From an uncultured Clostridium sp. (GTDB lineage Bacteria; Bacillota; Clostridia; Lachnospirales; Lachnospiraceae), in assembly GCA_900542035.1 (NCBI GenBank), contig UQMJ01000015.1, positions 1-63,546 on the forward strand: a stretch of DNA of 63,546 nucleotides, given 5' to 3'. Of this stretch, positions 8,278 through 17,104 are shown in pieces; position 1 is the first letter of the stretch; every line of letters starts with the position of its first letter. The notes beneath the pieces are model-generated. The model saw only the letters and a program-made list of their open reading frames with translations. It was not told the origin of the DNA and did no database searches. A program made the position numbers and the translations under genes.

Positions 8278-10347
8278 ATGACATCAAAAACGAATAGCGC
8301 TTTTGCCGATAAAAAAATGCTCGGCAGAGCAATAAAAGAATCGTTTCTAAAATTAAATCCGAAAACGCAGCTGCAAAATCCTGTCATGCTGCTGGTATAT
8401 CTATCTGCAATTCTGACAACCGGATTATGGATAGTTTCATTGTTTGGATTAAAAGACGCATCCAGCGGATATACGTTTTCCATTGCAGTTATTTTATGGT
8501 TTACCTGTGTCTTTGCAAATTTTGCAGAAGCGATTGCCGAGGGCAGAGGAAAAGCCCAGGCTGACGCGTTAAGAGCCTCTAAAAAAGACGTGGAAGCGCA
8601 TAAAATCCCATCTGCTGACAGTAAAGAGCTGATTACAAACATATCTTCTTCCTCTTTGAAAAAAGGAGACATCGTAATTGTAAAAGCAGGTGAACAGATT
8701 CCTGGCGACGGCGAGGTAATAGAAGGCGCTGCTTCTGTAGATGAAAGCGCCATTACCGGCGAATCTGCGCCAGTTATCCGTGAAGCTGGCGGCGACAGAA
8801 GCGCCGTTACTGGCGGCACAACCGTACTGTCCGACTGGATTGTCATCCAGATTACAAGCGAAGCCGGATCGAGCTTCCTGGATAAAATGATTGCCATGGT
8901 AGAAGGAGCTGCAAGAAAAAAGACTCCTAATGAAATCGCTTTGCAGATTTTTCTTGTAGCGCTCTCCATTATTTTCATCCTTGTTACCATGTCCCTTTAT
9001 ACCTATTCTGCCTTTTCGGCAAAACAGGCGGGAATTGACAATCCGACTTCTATTACGACCCTGGTTGCTTTGTTGGTGTGTCTTGCTCCTACTACCATCG
9101 GCGCACTGCTCTCTGCCATCGGTATTGCCGGTATGAGCCGGCTCAATCAGGCAAATGTGCTTGCCATGAGCGGCAGAGCGATTGAAGCTGCCGGAGATGT
9201 GGATGTCCTGATGCTTGATAAAACAGGTACCATCACTCTCGGTAACCGCCAGGCACACGCATTTATTCCGGTAGACGGTACAAGCGAGGAAGAGCTTGCC
9301 GATGCAGCGCAGTTATCATCTCTTGCCGATGAAACTCCGGAAGGAAGAAGCGTGGTAATTCTTGCAAAAGAAAAATATGGAATCAGGGGCAGGGAATTAT
9401 CCGATAAACATATAAACTTTGTTCCATTCACGGCAAAAACCCGAATGAGCGGCGTGGATTTTGACGGAAATGAGATTCGGAAGGGCGCGGCAGAGTCTAT
9501 GCAGCTTTATGTGACCCATGCAGGAGGCCTATACTCAGAGGAATGCGACCGCATTGTACAGGATATTGCAAAACAAGGCGGAACTCCCCTGGTTGTTGCG
9601 AAAAATCATAGAATCCTCGGAGTCATTCATCTAAAAGATATTATCAAACAGGGCGTTCAGGAAAAATTTGCGGATCTCCGGAAAATGGGAATCAAAACCA
9701 TCATGATCACAGGCGACAATCCGATGACTGCCGCTGCGATTGCAGCCGAAGCAGGCGTAGACGACTTTCTTGCCCAGGCAACTCCTGAAGGGAAATTAGC
9801 TATGATTCGTGAGTTTCAGGCAAAGGGGCATCTAGTTGCCATGACAGGCGACGGAACCAACGACGCTCCCGCCCTTGCGCAGGCGGATGTGGCAGTTGCC
9901 ATGAATACAGGAACACAGGCAGCAAAGGAAGCTGGCAATATGGTGGATTTAGATTCTTCGCCTACGAAACTGATCGATATTGTACGGATTGGAAAACAGC
10001 TTCTAATGACACGGGGAAGTCTGACTACTTTTTCCATCGCAAACGATGTGGCAAAGTATTTTGCAATCATTCCGGCTTTGTTTATGGGACTTTATCCTGG
10101 ACTGTCCGCTCTCAATATTATGGGACTGCATTCTCCGCAGAGCGCTGTGCTATCTGCCATTATTTACAATGCGCTGATTATCATCGCCCTGATTCCATTG
10201 GCATTAAAAGGCGTTAAATACCGTGAAGTTCCGGCGGGAAAGTTATTGTCGCGAAATCTGCTGATTTATGGTTTAGGTGGATTAATTGCTCCGTTTATTT
10301 TCGTAAAACTGATTGATATTCTGCTGGTTATGACCGGTCTGGTCTGA
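8278..10347 (+). CDS. kdpB: KdpB, catalytic P-type ATPase subunit
   Basis: 689 residues. The P-type signature D-K-T-G-T-I-T places the phosphorylated aspartate at residue 314. The actuator-domain T-G-E-S motif (residues 160-163) ends in the serine position that is inhibitory when phosphorylated in E. coli KdpB. TGDGTNDAPALAQADVAVAMN forms the hinge. Four N-terminal and three C-terminal membrane helices are apparent. The ribosome-binding site AAGGAGG is 8 nt before the ATG. It sits between kdpA and kdpC with gaps of 12 and 19 bp, so a single transcript is likely. Confidence 0.97.
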   Translation: MTSKTNSAFADKKMLGRAIKESFLKLNPKTQLQNPVMLLVYLSAILTTGLWIVSLFGLKDASSGYTFSIAVILWFTCVFANFAEAIAEGRGKAQADALRASKKDVEAHKIPSADSKELITNISSSSLKKGDIVIVKAGEQIPGDGEVIEGAASVDESAITGESAPVIREAGGDRSAVTGGTTVLSDWIVIQITSEAGSSFLDKMIAMVEGAARKKTPNEIALQIFLVALSIIFILVTMSLYTYSAFSAKQAGIDNPTSITTLVALLVCLAPTTIGALLSAIGIAGMSRLNQANVLAMSGRAIEAAGDVDVLMLDKTGTITLGNRQAHAFIPVDGTSEEELADAAQLSSLADETPEGRSVVILAKEKYGIRGRELSDKHINFVPFTAKTRMSGVDFDGNEIRKGAAESMQLYVTHAGGLYSEECDRIVQDIAKQGGTPLVVAKNHRILGVIHLKDIIKQGVQEKFADLRKMGIKTIMITGDNPMTAAAIAAEAGVDDFLAQATPEGKLAMIREFQAKGHLVAMTGDGTNDAPALAQADVAVAMNTGTQAAKEAGNMVDLDSSPTKLIDIVRIGKQLLMTRGSLTTFSIANDVAKYFAIIPALFMGLYPGLSALNIMGLHSPQSAVLSAIIYNALIIIALIPLALKGVKYREVPAGKLLSRNLLIYGLGGLIAPFIFVKLIDILLVMTGLV

Positions 10348-10366
10348 TAAAAAGGAGGCTTAACAT

Positions 10367-10969
10367 ATGGAACGAATAAAAGAACTCATCCCCAGGGCGT
10401 TGCTTATCTTTCTTTTCTTTACCCTGCTATGCGGCGTTGCTTATACGGGTGTTGTAACAATCGCGGCACAGCTTATCTTCCCAGATAAAGCAAATGGCAG
10501 TCTCATCGAGGTGGACGGAAAGAAATACGGATGCGAACTTTTAGGGCAGCAATATACGGATGCAGAACATATGTGGGGACGTATTATGAATGTTGACATA
10601 TCCACTTATAAAGATGAAACTGGTAAAATGCTGATGTATGCGGCTCCGTCCAACCTTTCCCCTGCCAGTGAAGAATTTGAATCTTTAGTTGCACAACGGG
10701 TGGAAATGATTCGCGAAGCAAATCCTGATATGGATAAAACTGCAATTCCTGTTGACCTTGTAACCTGCTCAGGCAGCGGACTGGATCCGCATATCTCCCC
10801 TGCTGCAGCAGAATACCAGGTGCCAAGGATTGCACAGGCAAACGGTATGACACAAGAGGAAGTCAGAAGCATCATAAAGGAATGTACGGACGGCCGGTTT
10901 TTAGGCGTTTTTGGCGAAGAAACTGTAAATGTCCTGAAAGTTAATTTAATGTTGGATGGCATTCTGTAA
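10367..10969 (+). CDS. kdpC: KdpC, accessory subunit of the Kdp pump
   Basis: 200 residues. A single N-terminal membrane helix (about 13-35) is followed by an extracytoplasmic domain. Family hallmarks are CSGSGLDPHISPAAA and 'YQVPRIAQANGM'. KdpC stabilises the complex and is thought to help K+ capture. It ends the structural kdp operon; a hairpin lies 8 bp downstream, before ktrB. Confidence 0.95.
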   Translation: MERIKELIPRALLIFLFFTLLCGVAYTGVVTIAAQLIFPDKANGSLIEVDGKKYGCELLGQQYTDAEHMWGRIMNVDISTYKDETGKMLMYAAPSNLSPASEEFESLVAQRVEMIREANPDMDKTAIPVDLVTCSGSGLDPHISPAAAEYQVPRIAQANGMTQEEVRSIIKECTDGRFLGVFGEETVNVLKVNLMLDGIL

Positions 10970-10977
10970 TGTCCTCT

Positions 10978-11013
10978 AAGATGGGCAGACGTCAAAAAGC
11001 TTCTGTCCATCTT
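10978..11013 (+). terminator. Intergenic hairpin after kdpC
   Basis: AAGATGGGCAGA pairs with TCTGTCCATCTT (12 bp, one G-T pair) around a 12-nt loop. Only a weak T-rich tail follows, so it may be a leaky terminator or mRNA-stabilising end that allows partial readthrough into ktrB. Confidence 0.6.
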
Positions 11014-11048
11014 TACGTAATCTTAATTTCAAAGCAGGCTTGCTTATA

Positions 11049-11075
11049 CCCATTTAATACAAATAAAGATAAAAT
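11049..11075 (+). promoter_or_regulatory. Candidate activator-dependent ktrB promoter
   Basis: CCCATTTAATACAA, 7 nt, TAAAAT (11070-11075): nearly the same element as before kdpF (6309-6336), with identical AATACAA-to-TAAAAT spacing. It lies 43 bp before the ktrB start and lacks a consensus -35. Confidence 0.5.
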
Positions 11076-11118
11076 AAAGCCGATATAAATATGAAATTAA
11101 AATGATGAGGGTATTTTT

Positions 11119-12459
11119 ATGCAGAAAACAAAAAAATCAGGACATCGTCATATCACATCGTTTCAGATCATTATTTTAGGCTTTTTATCTGTAATTCTTT
11201 TTGGCAGCCTGTTTTTAATGCTGCCGGTTTCTGCGCAGAGCGGTCAGGTTACCCCCTTTCGGGACGCTTTGTTTACCGCCACCTCTGCAGTTTGTGTAAC
11301 CGGTCTGGTTATTTACGACACGGCGACGTACTGGTCTGCCTTCGGGCAAGGGGTTATTTTACTGCTGATTCAAATCGGAGGAATGGGAATTGTTACGATT
11401 TTTGTCGCAGTGGCAATGGTGTCCGGCCGTAAAATTGGATTAATGCAGAGAAGCACCATGCAGGAAGCGATTGCCGCTCCGACGGTAGGCGGGATTGTGC
11501 GAAGAACAGAATTTATAATTAAAACCGTTGTTTTAATTGAATTAATCGGAGCGGCTTTTTTAGCTCCTGTTTTCTGCAGAGAGTTCGGCTTTTTTAAGGG
11601 CATCTGGTATTCTCTGTTCCACTCGGTTTCCGCTTTTTGCAATGCAGGCTTTGATCTGATGGGAGTAAAAGAACCCTTTTCTTCTATTACCTCTTATTCT
11701 GCACAGCCGATTATCAATATAACGATTATGCTTCTGATCATTGTCGGCGGTATTGGATTCCTCACATGGGAAGATATCAAGAATAATAAATGGAATTTCA
11801 AAAAATACCGGATGCAAAGTAAAGTGATTCTTACAGTAACGGCACTTTTAATCGTGTTTCCTGCACTTTATTTTTTCTTTTTTGAATTTTCTGATTTACC
11901 ATTTATTAAGAGAATCTGGGTTTCTCTGTTTCAATCTGTCACGCCGAGAACAGCTGGGTTTAATTCGGCAGATTTGACATCGATAAGCGAAGTCGGACAA
12001 ATGCTGATTATTATATTGATGATAATAGGCGGCTCTCCTGGTTCTACGGCTGGAGGTATGAAAACAACGACCCTTGCGGTTCTTGTTTCGTCTGCTCTGT
12101 CAGTGTTCCAGAAAAAAGAGCACACCCATTTTTTTGGCAGAAGAATTCCTGATGATACGATTAAAAATGCATCTACTATTTTTTCCATGTATATTACGTT
12201 GTTCCTCGCAGGAGGTATGATCATCAGCAGCGTTGAACGTATCCCCCTAATTGCGGCGTTGTTTGAAACTGCGTCCGCAATTGGTACTGTAGGGCTGTCT
12301 TTAGGAATCACTCCTGAACTGGGAGCCCTTTCCCATTTCATTTTGATTTGCCTGATGTTCCTCGGCAGAGTCGGCGGGTTGACATTGGTTTTTGCCGCAC
12401 TTTCAGAAAGAAAGCCCAGCAGTTCAAAGTACCCTCAGGAAAAAATAACAGTAGGTTAA
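11119..12459 (+). CDS. ktrB: KtrB/TrkH-type potassium uptake channel
   Basis: 446 residues, the length of KtrB rather than TrkH (~480). Four membrane-pore-membrane repeats are visible, with filter-type glycines in TSAVCVTGLV, 'SVSAFCNAGFDL', 'VTPRTAGFNS' and 'SAIGTVGLSLG'. The intramembrane gating-loop signature GGSPGSTAGGMKTTT is present. KtrB forms a dimeric K+ channel controlled by the KtrA ring, often Na+- or voltage-coupled. It starts 149 bp after kdpC and is followed 12 bp later by ktrA. Finding it inside a kdp locus, ahead of kdpDE, is unusual. Confidence 0.92.
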   Translation: MQKTKKSGHRHITSFQIIILGFLSVILFGSLFLMLPVSAQSGQVTPFRDALFTATSAVCVTGLVIYDTATYWSAFGQGVILLLIQIGGMGIVTIFVAVAMVSGRKIGLMQRSTMQEAIAAPTVGGIVRRTEFIIKTVVLIELIGAAFLAPVFCREFGFFKGIWYSLFHSVSAFCNAGFDLMGVKEPFSSITSYSAQPIINITIMLLIIVGGIGFLTWEDIKNNKWNFKKYRMQSKVILTVTALLIVFPALYFFFFEFSDLPFIKRIWVSLFQSVTPRTAGFNSADLTSISEVGQMLIIILMIIGGSPGSTAGGMKTTTLAVLVSSALSVFQKKEHTHFFGRRIPDDTIKNASTIFSMYITLFLAGGMIISSVERIPLIAALFETASAIGTVGLSLGITPELGALSHFILICLMFLGRVGGLTLVFAALSERKPSSSKYPQEKITVG

Positions 12460-12471
12460 AGGAGACAAACG

Positions 12472-13119
12472 ATGAAATCTATTTTACTAATTGGTCTTGG
12501 AAGATTTGGAAGGCATATTGCAATGAAATTGGATGAACTCCATCATCAGGTAATGGCGATAGATAAAGAAGACAGCCGCGTAGAAGCAATTCTTCCCTAT
12601 GTGACGAATGCGCAGATAGGCGATGCGACAAATGAAGATTTTTTAAGTTCTCTCGGCGTCCGGAATTTTGATGTTTGTATCGTAGCAATTGGAGATAATT
12701 TTCAAAACTCGCTCGAAACAACAGCTCTTTTAAAAGAGCTGGGTGCAAAACTGGTCGTGTCCCGTGCGGCCAGGGATGTCCACGCAAAATTCCTTTTGCG
12801 CAATGGAGCAGACGAGATTGTTTATCCGGAAAAACAGCTTGCCAATTGGACTGCAATCCGGTACAGCGCCGATCATATCCTGGATTACATAGAATTAGAT
12901 GAGGAGCACGCCATTTTTGAACTGTCTGTACCGCATGACTGGATTGGAAAAACAGTCGGACAGTTAGATATACGAAAAAAATATAATATCAATATTATGG
13001 CAATCAAAACAAACGGAATTCTGGATTTAAGAATCAATTCAGATACGTATCTGCCGTCTGATAGTTCTATGCTTGTTCTGGGAGAAATTAAGTATATACA
13101 AAAATGTTTTCATATTTAA
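12472..13119 (+). CDS. ktrA: KtrA/TrkA-type RCK regulatory subunit
   Basis: 215 residues: one RCK_N Rossmann domain (about 1-120, nucleotide-binding 'GLGRFGRHIA', with an acidic residue at the end of beta-2, 'AIDKEDSR') and one RCK_C domain (about 135-215). This is the size of KtrA, which assembles as an octameric ring on KtrB and gates it with ATP/ADP; RCK_C domains often bind c-di-AMP. It lies 12 bp after ktrB with AAAGGAG upstream of the ATG. kdpD begins 52 bp after its stop. Confidence 0.92.
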   Translation: MKSILLIGLGRFGRHIAMKLDELHHQVMAIDKEDSRVEAILPYVTNAQIGDATNEDFLSSLGVRNFDVCIVAIGDNFQNSLETTALLKELGAKLVVSRAARDVHAKFLLRNGADEIVYPEKQLANWTAIRYSADHILDYIELDEEHAIFELSVPHDWIGKTVGQLDIRKKYNINIMAIKTNGILDLRINSDTYLPSDSSMLVLGEIKYIQKCFHI

Positions 13120-13131
13120 AGAAAGAAAACG

Positions 13132-13140
13132 TGCTATAAT
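13132..13140 (+). promoter_or_regulatory. Extended -10 promoter of kdpDE
   Basis: TGC-TATAAT (TG at 13132-13133, TATAAT at 13135-13140) is an extended -10 element 32 bp before the kdpD ATG; no clear -35 is present. It would give the sensor/regulator pair a basal transcript independent of the upstream genes. Confidence 0.6.
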
Positions 13141-13171
13141 CTTAATAACTAAATCGAAAGAGGGGAATACT

Positions 13172-15868
13172 ATGAGCGGAAGGCAAAATCCAGATCAGTT
13201 ATTAAAGGCAATCCAGGATGAAGAAGAAAATCAGAATAAAGGACATTTGAAAATATTTTTTGGATATGCGGCAGGCGTAGGGAAAACCTACGCGATGTTA
13301 GAGGCAGCTCATATAGCAAAGCAGGAAGGCATTGATGTCGTAGCTGGTTACATAGAACCCCATGAACGACCAAAAACAGCCGCACTTCTGAATGGCCTGG
13401 AAGTTCTCCCTGCAAAAGAAATATCCTATAATGGTATCCGGTTACATGAATTTGACGTCGACGCCGCGCTGAAAAGAAATCCTAAATTGATTCTTGTAGA
13501 TGAACTTGCCCACACAAACGCGGCAGGATGCCGTCATGCAAAGCGTTATCAGGATATCAAAGAATTATTGCGGGCAGGGATTGACGTGTACACAACGGTC
13601 AACGTACAGCATATAGAAAGTCTCTGCGATATGGTCGCCTCTATTACAGAAGTGGTGGTACGGGAGCGCATTCCAGATTCCGTATTTGATCAGGCCGATC
13701 AGGTAGAACTGGTAGATATTGAACCTCAGGATTTAATTGAACGCCTTGGCGCAGGGAATGTCTATCAGGAAAATCAGGCAAGACAGGCCATGGAAAACTT
13801 TTTTACGATAGAGAATCTGACAGCTCTCAGGGAGATTGCACTGCGCCGTTGTGCCGATCGGGTAAATATTCTTACAGAAAATGCCCGTATTAAAAAAAAT
13901 GGCTATTATCATACGGACGAGCATATTCTCGTATGTCTTTCTTCCTCCCCTTCTAATGCAAAAATCATCCGCACCGCCGCAAGAATGGCCTTTGCTTTCA
14001 AGGGAACTCTCACGGCATTATTTGTAGAAACTCCTGATTTTTCAGTAATGGGGGAAGAAGATTTAAAACGTCTGCGTTCTAATATGCACCTTGCCGAACA
14101 GCTTGGCGCAAAAATTGAAACCGTATATGGAGAAGACGTTCCCTTTCAGATTGCTGAATTTGCCAGACTGTCCGGCGTATCAAAAATTGTGATCGGACGC
14201 AGTTCTGCCGCCAGACACCATCTGTTCAGCAAACCGACCCTGACCGAAAAGCTGATTGCCCATGCACCTGATGTAGATGTACATATTATTCCTGATACCA
14301 TTTCGAATACAGCCATCTACCACCAAAAAAAGGCAAAGAAAAAGAACTTTATTGTTTTTTCTGCTACTGATATATTGAAATGCATCGGGATTCTGATTGC
14401 TTCCAGTCTGATTGGAATGATTTTTCAAAAACTGGGATTTAACGAAGCGAACATCATTACCGTGTTTGTCCTTGGAGTGCTTATTACCGCAGTTACCACA
14501 AAGCATCAGGTATATAGCCTGGTTTCCTCGATTGTAAGCGTCCTGGTTTTTAATTTTCTGTTTACAGAGCCGGTATTTTCCCTGCAGGCATATGATCAAG
14601 GCTATCCCGTTACCTTTGTTATTATGTTTCTGGCAGCGCTCCTTACAGGCTCTCTTGCGGTAAGGATTAAGAACCAGGCAAAGCAGGCGGCAAAGTCTGC
14701 CTACCGTACCAAAATTCTGTTTGATACTAACCAGCTATTGCAGCAGGCAAAAGACAAACATGAAATCGTCTCTTTAACATCAAACCAGCTCATCAAGCTG
14801 TTGGGAAAAAATGTTGTTTTCTATTTATCCAAAGATGAAAAACTGGAAGAACCGCAAATTTTTTCTGCAGCCGAAGCGGATTTAAGCGAGTGCACTTCAG
14901 ATAATGAAAAAGCAGTTGCCGCATGGGTATTGAAAAATAACAAACACGCCGGCGCAACAACAGGCACCCTTTCCAATGCAAAATGCTTATATCTTGCTGT
15001 CCGCAGCACGAATATGGTATATGGCGTTGTTGGGATTGTCATGGATGAGTCTCCGCTTGATCCGTTTGAAAACAGCATTTTATTGTCTATTTTAGGCGAA
15101 TGTGCGCTTGCCTTAGAGAATGAAAAAAATGCCCGTGAAAAACAGGAAGCGGCTATTCTAGCAAAAAATGAACAGCTTCGGGCAAACCTGCTGCGAGCCA
15201 TTTCCCACGATTTAAGGACACCTTTAACGTCTATTTCCGGCAATGCCAGCAACCTGCTGTCTAATGGCGATTCCTTTGACCGTGACACAAAGAAGCAGCT
15301 TTACATGGATATTTACGACGATTCCATGTGGCTGATTAACCTTGTAGAAAATCTGCTGGCCGTTACAAAAATTGAAGAAGGCCGGTTAAATCTGCGGATG
15401 TCAGAAGAACTGGTAGACGATGTAATCACAGAAGCATTGCACCATATCAACCGGAAAAGTATCGAACATTCTATTTCTGTTGAAAGTAAAGAGGAATTCC
15501 TGCTTGCCAAAATGGACGCAAGGCTGATTGTACAGGTCATTATCAATATCGTGGACAATGCCATTAAATATACGCCGAAAAACTCCCACATTGTTATAAA
15601 AACAGAGAAACAGGGGAATAAAGCCGTTATTTCCATTTCCGATGACGGCGCCGGAATCCCTGATGAATTAAAGCCGAGAATATTTGATATGTTTTACAGC
15701 GGCGCAAACCAGATTGCAGACAGCCGCCGCAGTCTGGGACTGGGGTTGTCACTCTGTAAGTCTATTATTCATGCTCACGGCGGCGAAATCAAAGTTTCTG
15801 ATAATCTGCCGCATGGTACCATATTTACATTTACACTGCCTGTTGGGGAGGTCAAAATTTATGAATAA
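13172..15868 (+). CDS. kdpD: KdpD, potassium/turgor sensor histidine kinase
   Basis: 898 residues from the ATG at 13172, which has GAGGGG upstream; longer in-frame starts overlap ktrA and lack a ribosome-binding site. Domains: KdpD N-terminal P-loop domain (about 24-235, 'GYAAGVGKTYAM', then DELAHTN), UspA-like domain (about 250-375), four-helix DUF4118 membrane region (about 400-510), GAF-like domain, HisKA with phospho-acceptor H in 'RAISHDLRTPLTS', and HATPase_c (DNAIKYTP, GAGIP, GLGLSL). The Usp domain holds S-S-S-X20-LTALF (residues 257-284), close to the SXS-X20-FTAXY c-di-AMP motif described for Staphylococcus KdpD. It is translationally coupled to kdpE by an 8-nt overlap. Confidence 0.95.
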   Translation: MSGRQNPDQLLKAIQDEEENQNKGHLKIFFGYAAGVGKTYAMLEAAHIAKQEGIDVVAGYIEPHERPKTAALLNGLEVLPAKEISYNGIRLHEFDVDAALKRNPKLILVDELAHTNAAGCRHAKRYQDIKELLRAGIDVYTTVNVQHIESLCDMVASITEVVVRERIPDSVFDQADQVELVDIEPQDLIERLGAGNVYQENQARQAMENFFTIENLTALREIALRRCADRVNILTENARIKKNGYYHTDEHILVCLSSSPSNAKIIRTAARMAFAFKGTLTALFVETPDFSVMGEEDLKRLRSNMHLAEQLGAKIETVYGEDVPFQIAEFARLSGVSKIVIGRSSAARHHLFSKPTLTEKLIAHAPDVDVHIIPDTISNTAIYHQKKAKKKNFIVFSATDILKCIGILIASSLIGMIFQKLGFNEANIITVFVLGVLITAVTTKHQVYSLVSSIVSVLVFNFLFTEPVFSLQAYDQGYPVTFVIMFLAALLTGSLAVRIKNQAKQAAKSAYRTKILFDTNQLLQQAKDKHEIVSLTSNQLIKLLGKNVVFYLSKDEKLEEPQIFSAAEADLSECTSDNEKAVAAWVLKNNKHAGATTGTLSNAKCLYLAVRSTNMVYGVVGIVMDESPLDPFENSILLSILGECALALENEKNAREKQEAAILAKNEQLRANLLRAISHDLRTPLTSISGNASNLLSNGDSFDRDTKKQLYMDIYDDSMWLINLVENLLAVTKIEEGRLNLRMSEELVDDVITEALHHINRKSIEHSISVESKEEFLLAKMDARLIVQVIINIVDNAIKYTPKNSHIVIKTEKQGNKAVISISDDGAGIPDELKPRIFDMFYSGANQIADSRRSLGLGLSLCKSIIHAHGGEIKVSDNLPHGTIFTFTLPVGEVKIYE

Positions 15869-16559
15869 GTTACTTATATTAGTTGTAGAAGACGATACAT
15901 CCGTCAGAAATTTAATCGCAACTACTTTAAAAGCGCACGACTATCGGTATCTTACCGCGCCAAACGGTCAATCCGCTATTTTAGAAGCGTCATCCCATAA
16001 TCCGGATATTGTTCTGCTGGATTTAGGACTGCCTGATATGGATGGCGTCGCAGTGATTGAAAAAATCCGTTCCTGGACAAACACGCCCATTATTGTCATC
16101 AGCGCCCGAAGCGAAGATACAGATAAAATCGATGCTCTTGATGCCGGAGCGGACGATTACCTTACAAAACCATTTTCCGTAGAGGAACTGCTTGCCAGAT
16201 TACGCGTTACGCAAAGAAGGCTTGCAATGATGCAGAAAGAATCGCCCATCGAGTCTTCTGTTTTTACCAATGGGCAGCTCAGGGTAGACTATGCTGCCGG
16301 CTGCGCTTATCTGGATGGGGAAGAACTCCACTTAACTCCTATCGAATATAAGCTGCTGTGCCTACTTTCTAAAAACGTAGGAAAAGTTCTGACGCATACT
16401 TTTTTAACGCAGCATATATGGGGCAGCAGTTGGGATAATGATATTGCTTCACTCCGTGTTTTTATGGCGACTCTCCGCAAAAAAATTGAAAAAACGCCAG
16501 ACTCTCCCCAGTATATCCAGACGCATATCGGAGTAGGATATAGGATGGTAAAAGTATAA
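15861..16559 (+). CDS. kdpE: KdpE, response regulator of kdp
   Basis: 232 residues from the ATG at 15861 (GGGAGG about 10 nt upstream, within kdpD). The receiver domain is at about 1-120 (acidic pocket 'VVEDD', phosphorylated Asp in 'VLLDLGLPDMDG', Lys in 'LTKPFS'). An OmpR/PhoB winged-helix DNA-binding domain follows at about 135-232 ('LTPIEYKLLCLL', RVFMATLRKKIE, GVGYRMVKV). Phosphorylated by KdpD, it should activate kdpFABC, and here perhaps ktrBA too, given the repeated promoter motif. Confidence 0.95.
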   Translation: MNKLLILVVEDDTSVRNLIATTLKAHDYRYLTAPNGQSAILEASSHNPDIVLLDLGLPDMDGVAVIEKIRSWTNTPIIVISARSEDTDKIDALDAGADDYLTKPFSVEELLARLRVTQRRLAMMQKESPIESSVFTNGQLRVDYAAGCAYLDGEELHLTPIEYKLLCLLSKNVGKVLTHTFLTQHIWGSSWDNDIASLRVFMATLRKKIEKTPDSPQYIQTHIGVGYRMVKV

Positions 16560-16564
16560 AAAAC

Positions 16565-16612
16565 GATTCCGAAGAATGGACAGGCTATAACCATCTGTCC
16601 TTCTTCGGAATC
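16565..16612 (+). terminator. Hairpin terminator after kdpE
   Basis: A near-perfect stem formed by 16565-16583 and 16595-16612 (GATTCCGAAGAA-TGGACAG / CTGTCC-TTCTTCGGAATC) starts 5 bp after the kdpE stop and ends the potassium block. The T-tract after it is weak. Confidence 0.75.
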
Positions 16613-16638
16613 TTCAATTCGTTATCATATTATCTGAA

Positions 16639-16667
16639 TGAGATGGATGGCAAGACCATCCATCTCA
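16639..16667 (-). terminator. Hairpin ending the alr-glyA operon
   Basis: A perfect 12-bp stem, TGAGATGGATGG (16639-16650) with CCATCCATCTCA (16656-16667) around CAAGA, lies 4 bp beyond the stop of the 16672-17085 gene. No long T-tract is present, so efficiency is uncertain. Confidence 0.65.
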
Positions 16668-16671
16668 TCCT

Positions 16672-17085
16672 TTACAGCTTCTCAATGATTTCCGCTGCTT
16701 TCAGCGCCTGTTTCATCACATATGCAGTATTGGCAGATACGGTGTCCAAATCAATGCTACACGGCTTTCCTTCCAGAAATTCGCAGGATAGGAGATACAT
16801 TTTCTGCTCATCTCCGTCTTCCTCTCTTGCCAACGCTTCTCCATTTGCTTCCATATCTTCGGTATTCTGCTCTCTGCCCAGAGACATCCTCATCAATGTT
16901 TCCAAAAGAATGGCAAAATGTTCTTCATCCCAGGCCGAAAGATACATACATTTGCAAAGACCTTTTGTAAAAAACGGATAACCGCCATAGCAGTCCATCA
17001 GTTCCAGAAATCTGGTCCGATGTTCTGAATTCTCAAATAACTTTTCTTCATCCAGCGCAGCAACGCACTGATCCTTCCATCCCAT
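16672..17085 (-). CDS. Conserved-looking cytosolic protein, function unknown
   Basis: 137 residues from ATG at 17085, with GGGGG about 6 nt upstream; a longer frame overlaps glyA and is unlikely. The protein is acidic and has no signal or membrane segment. It holds several cysteines (CYGGYPFF, GLCKCMYL, LLSCEFLEGKPCS) and predicted helices, including a run of alternating Glu/Ala/Asp (ANGEALAREEDGDEQ). It lies 19 bp downstream of glyA and is the last gene of the alr-M20-HAMP-recJ-glyA run. I do not recognise the family and assign no function. Confidence 0.72.
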   Translation of the reverse strand: MGWKDQCVAALDEEKLFENSEHRTRFLELMDCYGGYPFFTKGLCKCMYLSAWDEEHFAILLETLMRMSLGREQNTEDMEANGEALAREEDGDEQKMYLLSCEFLEGKPCSIDLDTVSANTAYVMKQALKAAEIIEKL

Positions 17086-17104
17086 TGTATTCCCCCATAA
17101 ATTC

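Noticed and set aside
8262..9258. Long minus-strand frames (242 and 229 codons) opposite kdpB
   Set aside because: They are shadows of the strongly coding kdpB sequence; no ribosome-binding sites and low-complexity Ser/Ala or His/Arg-rich translations.
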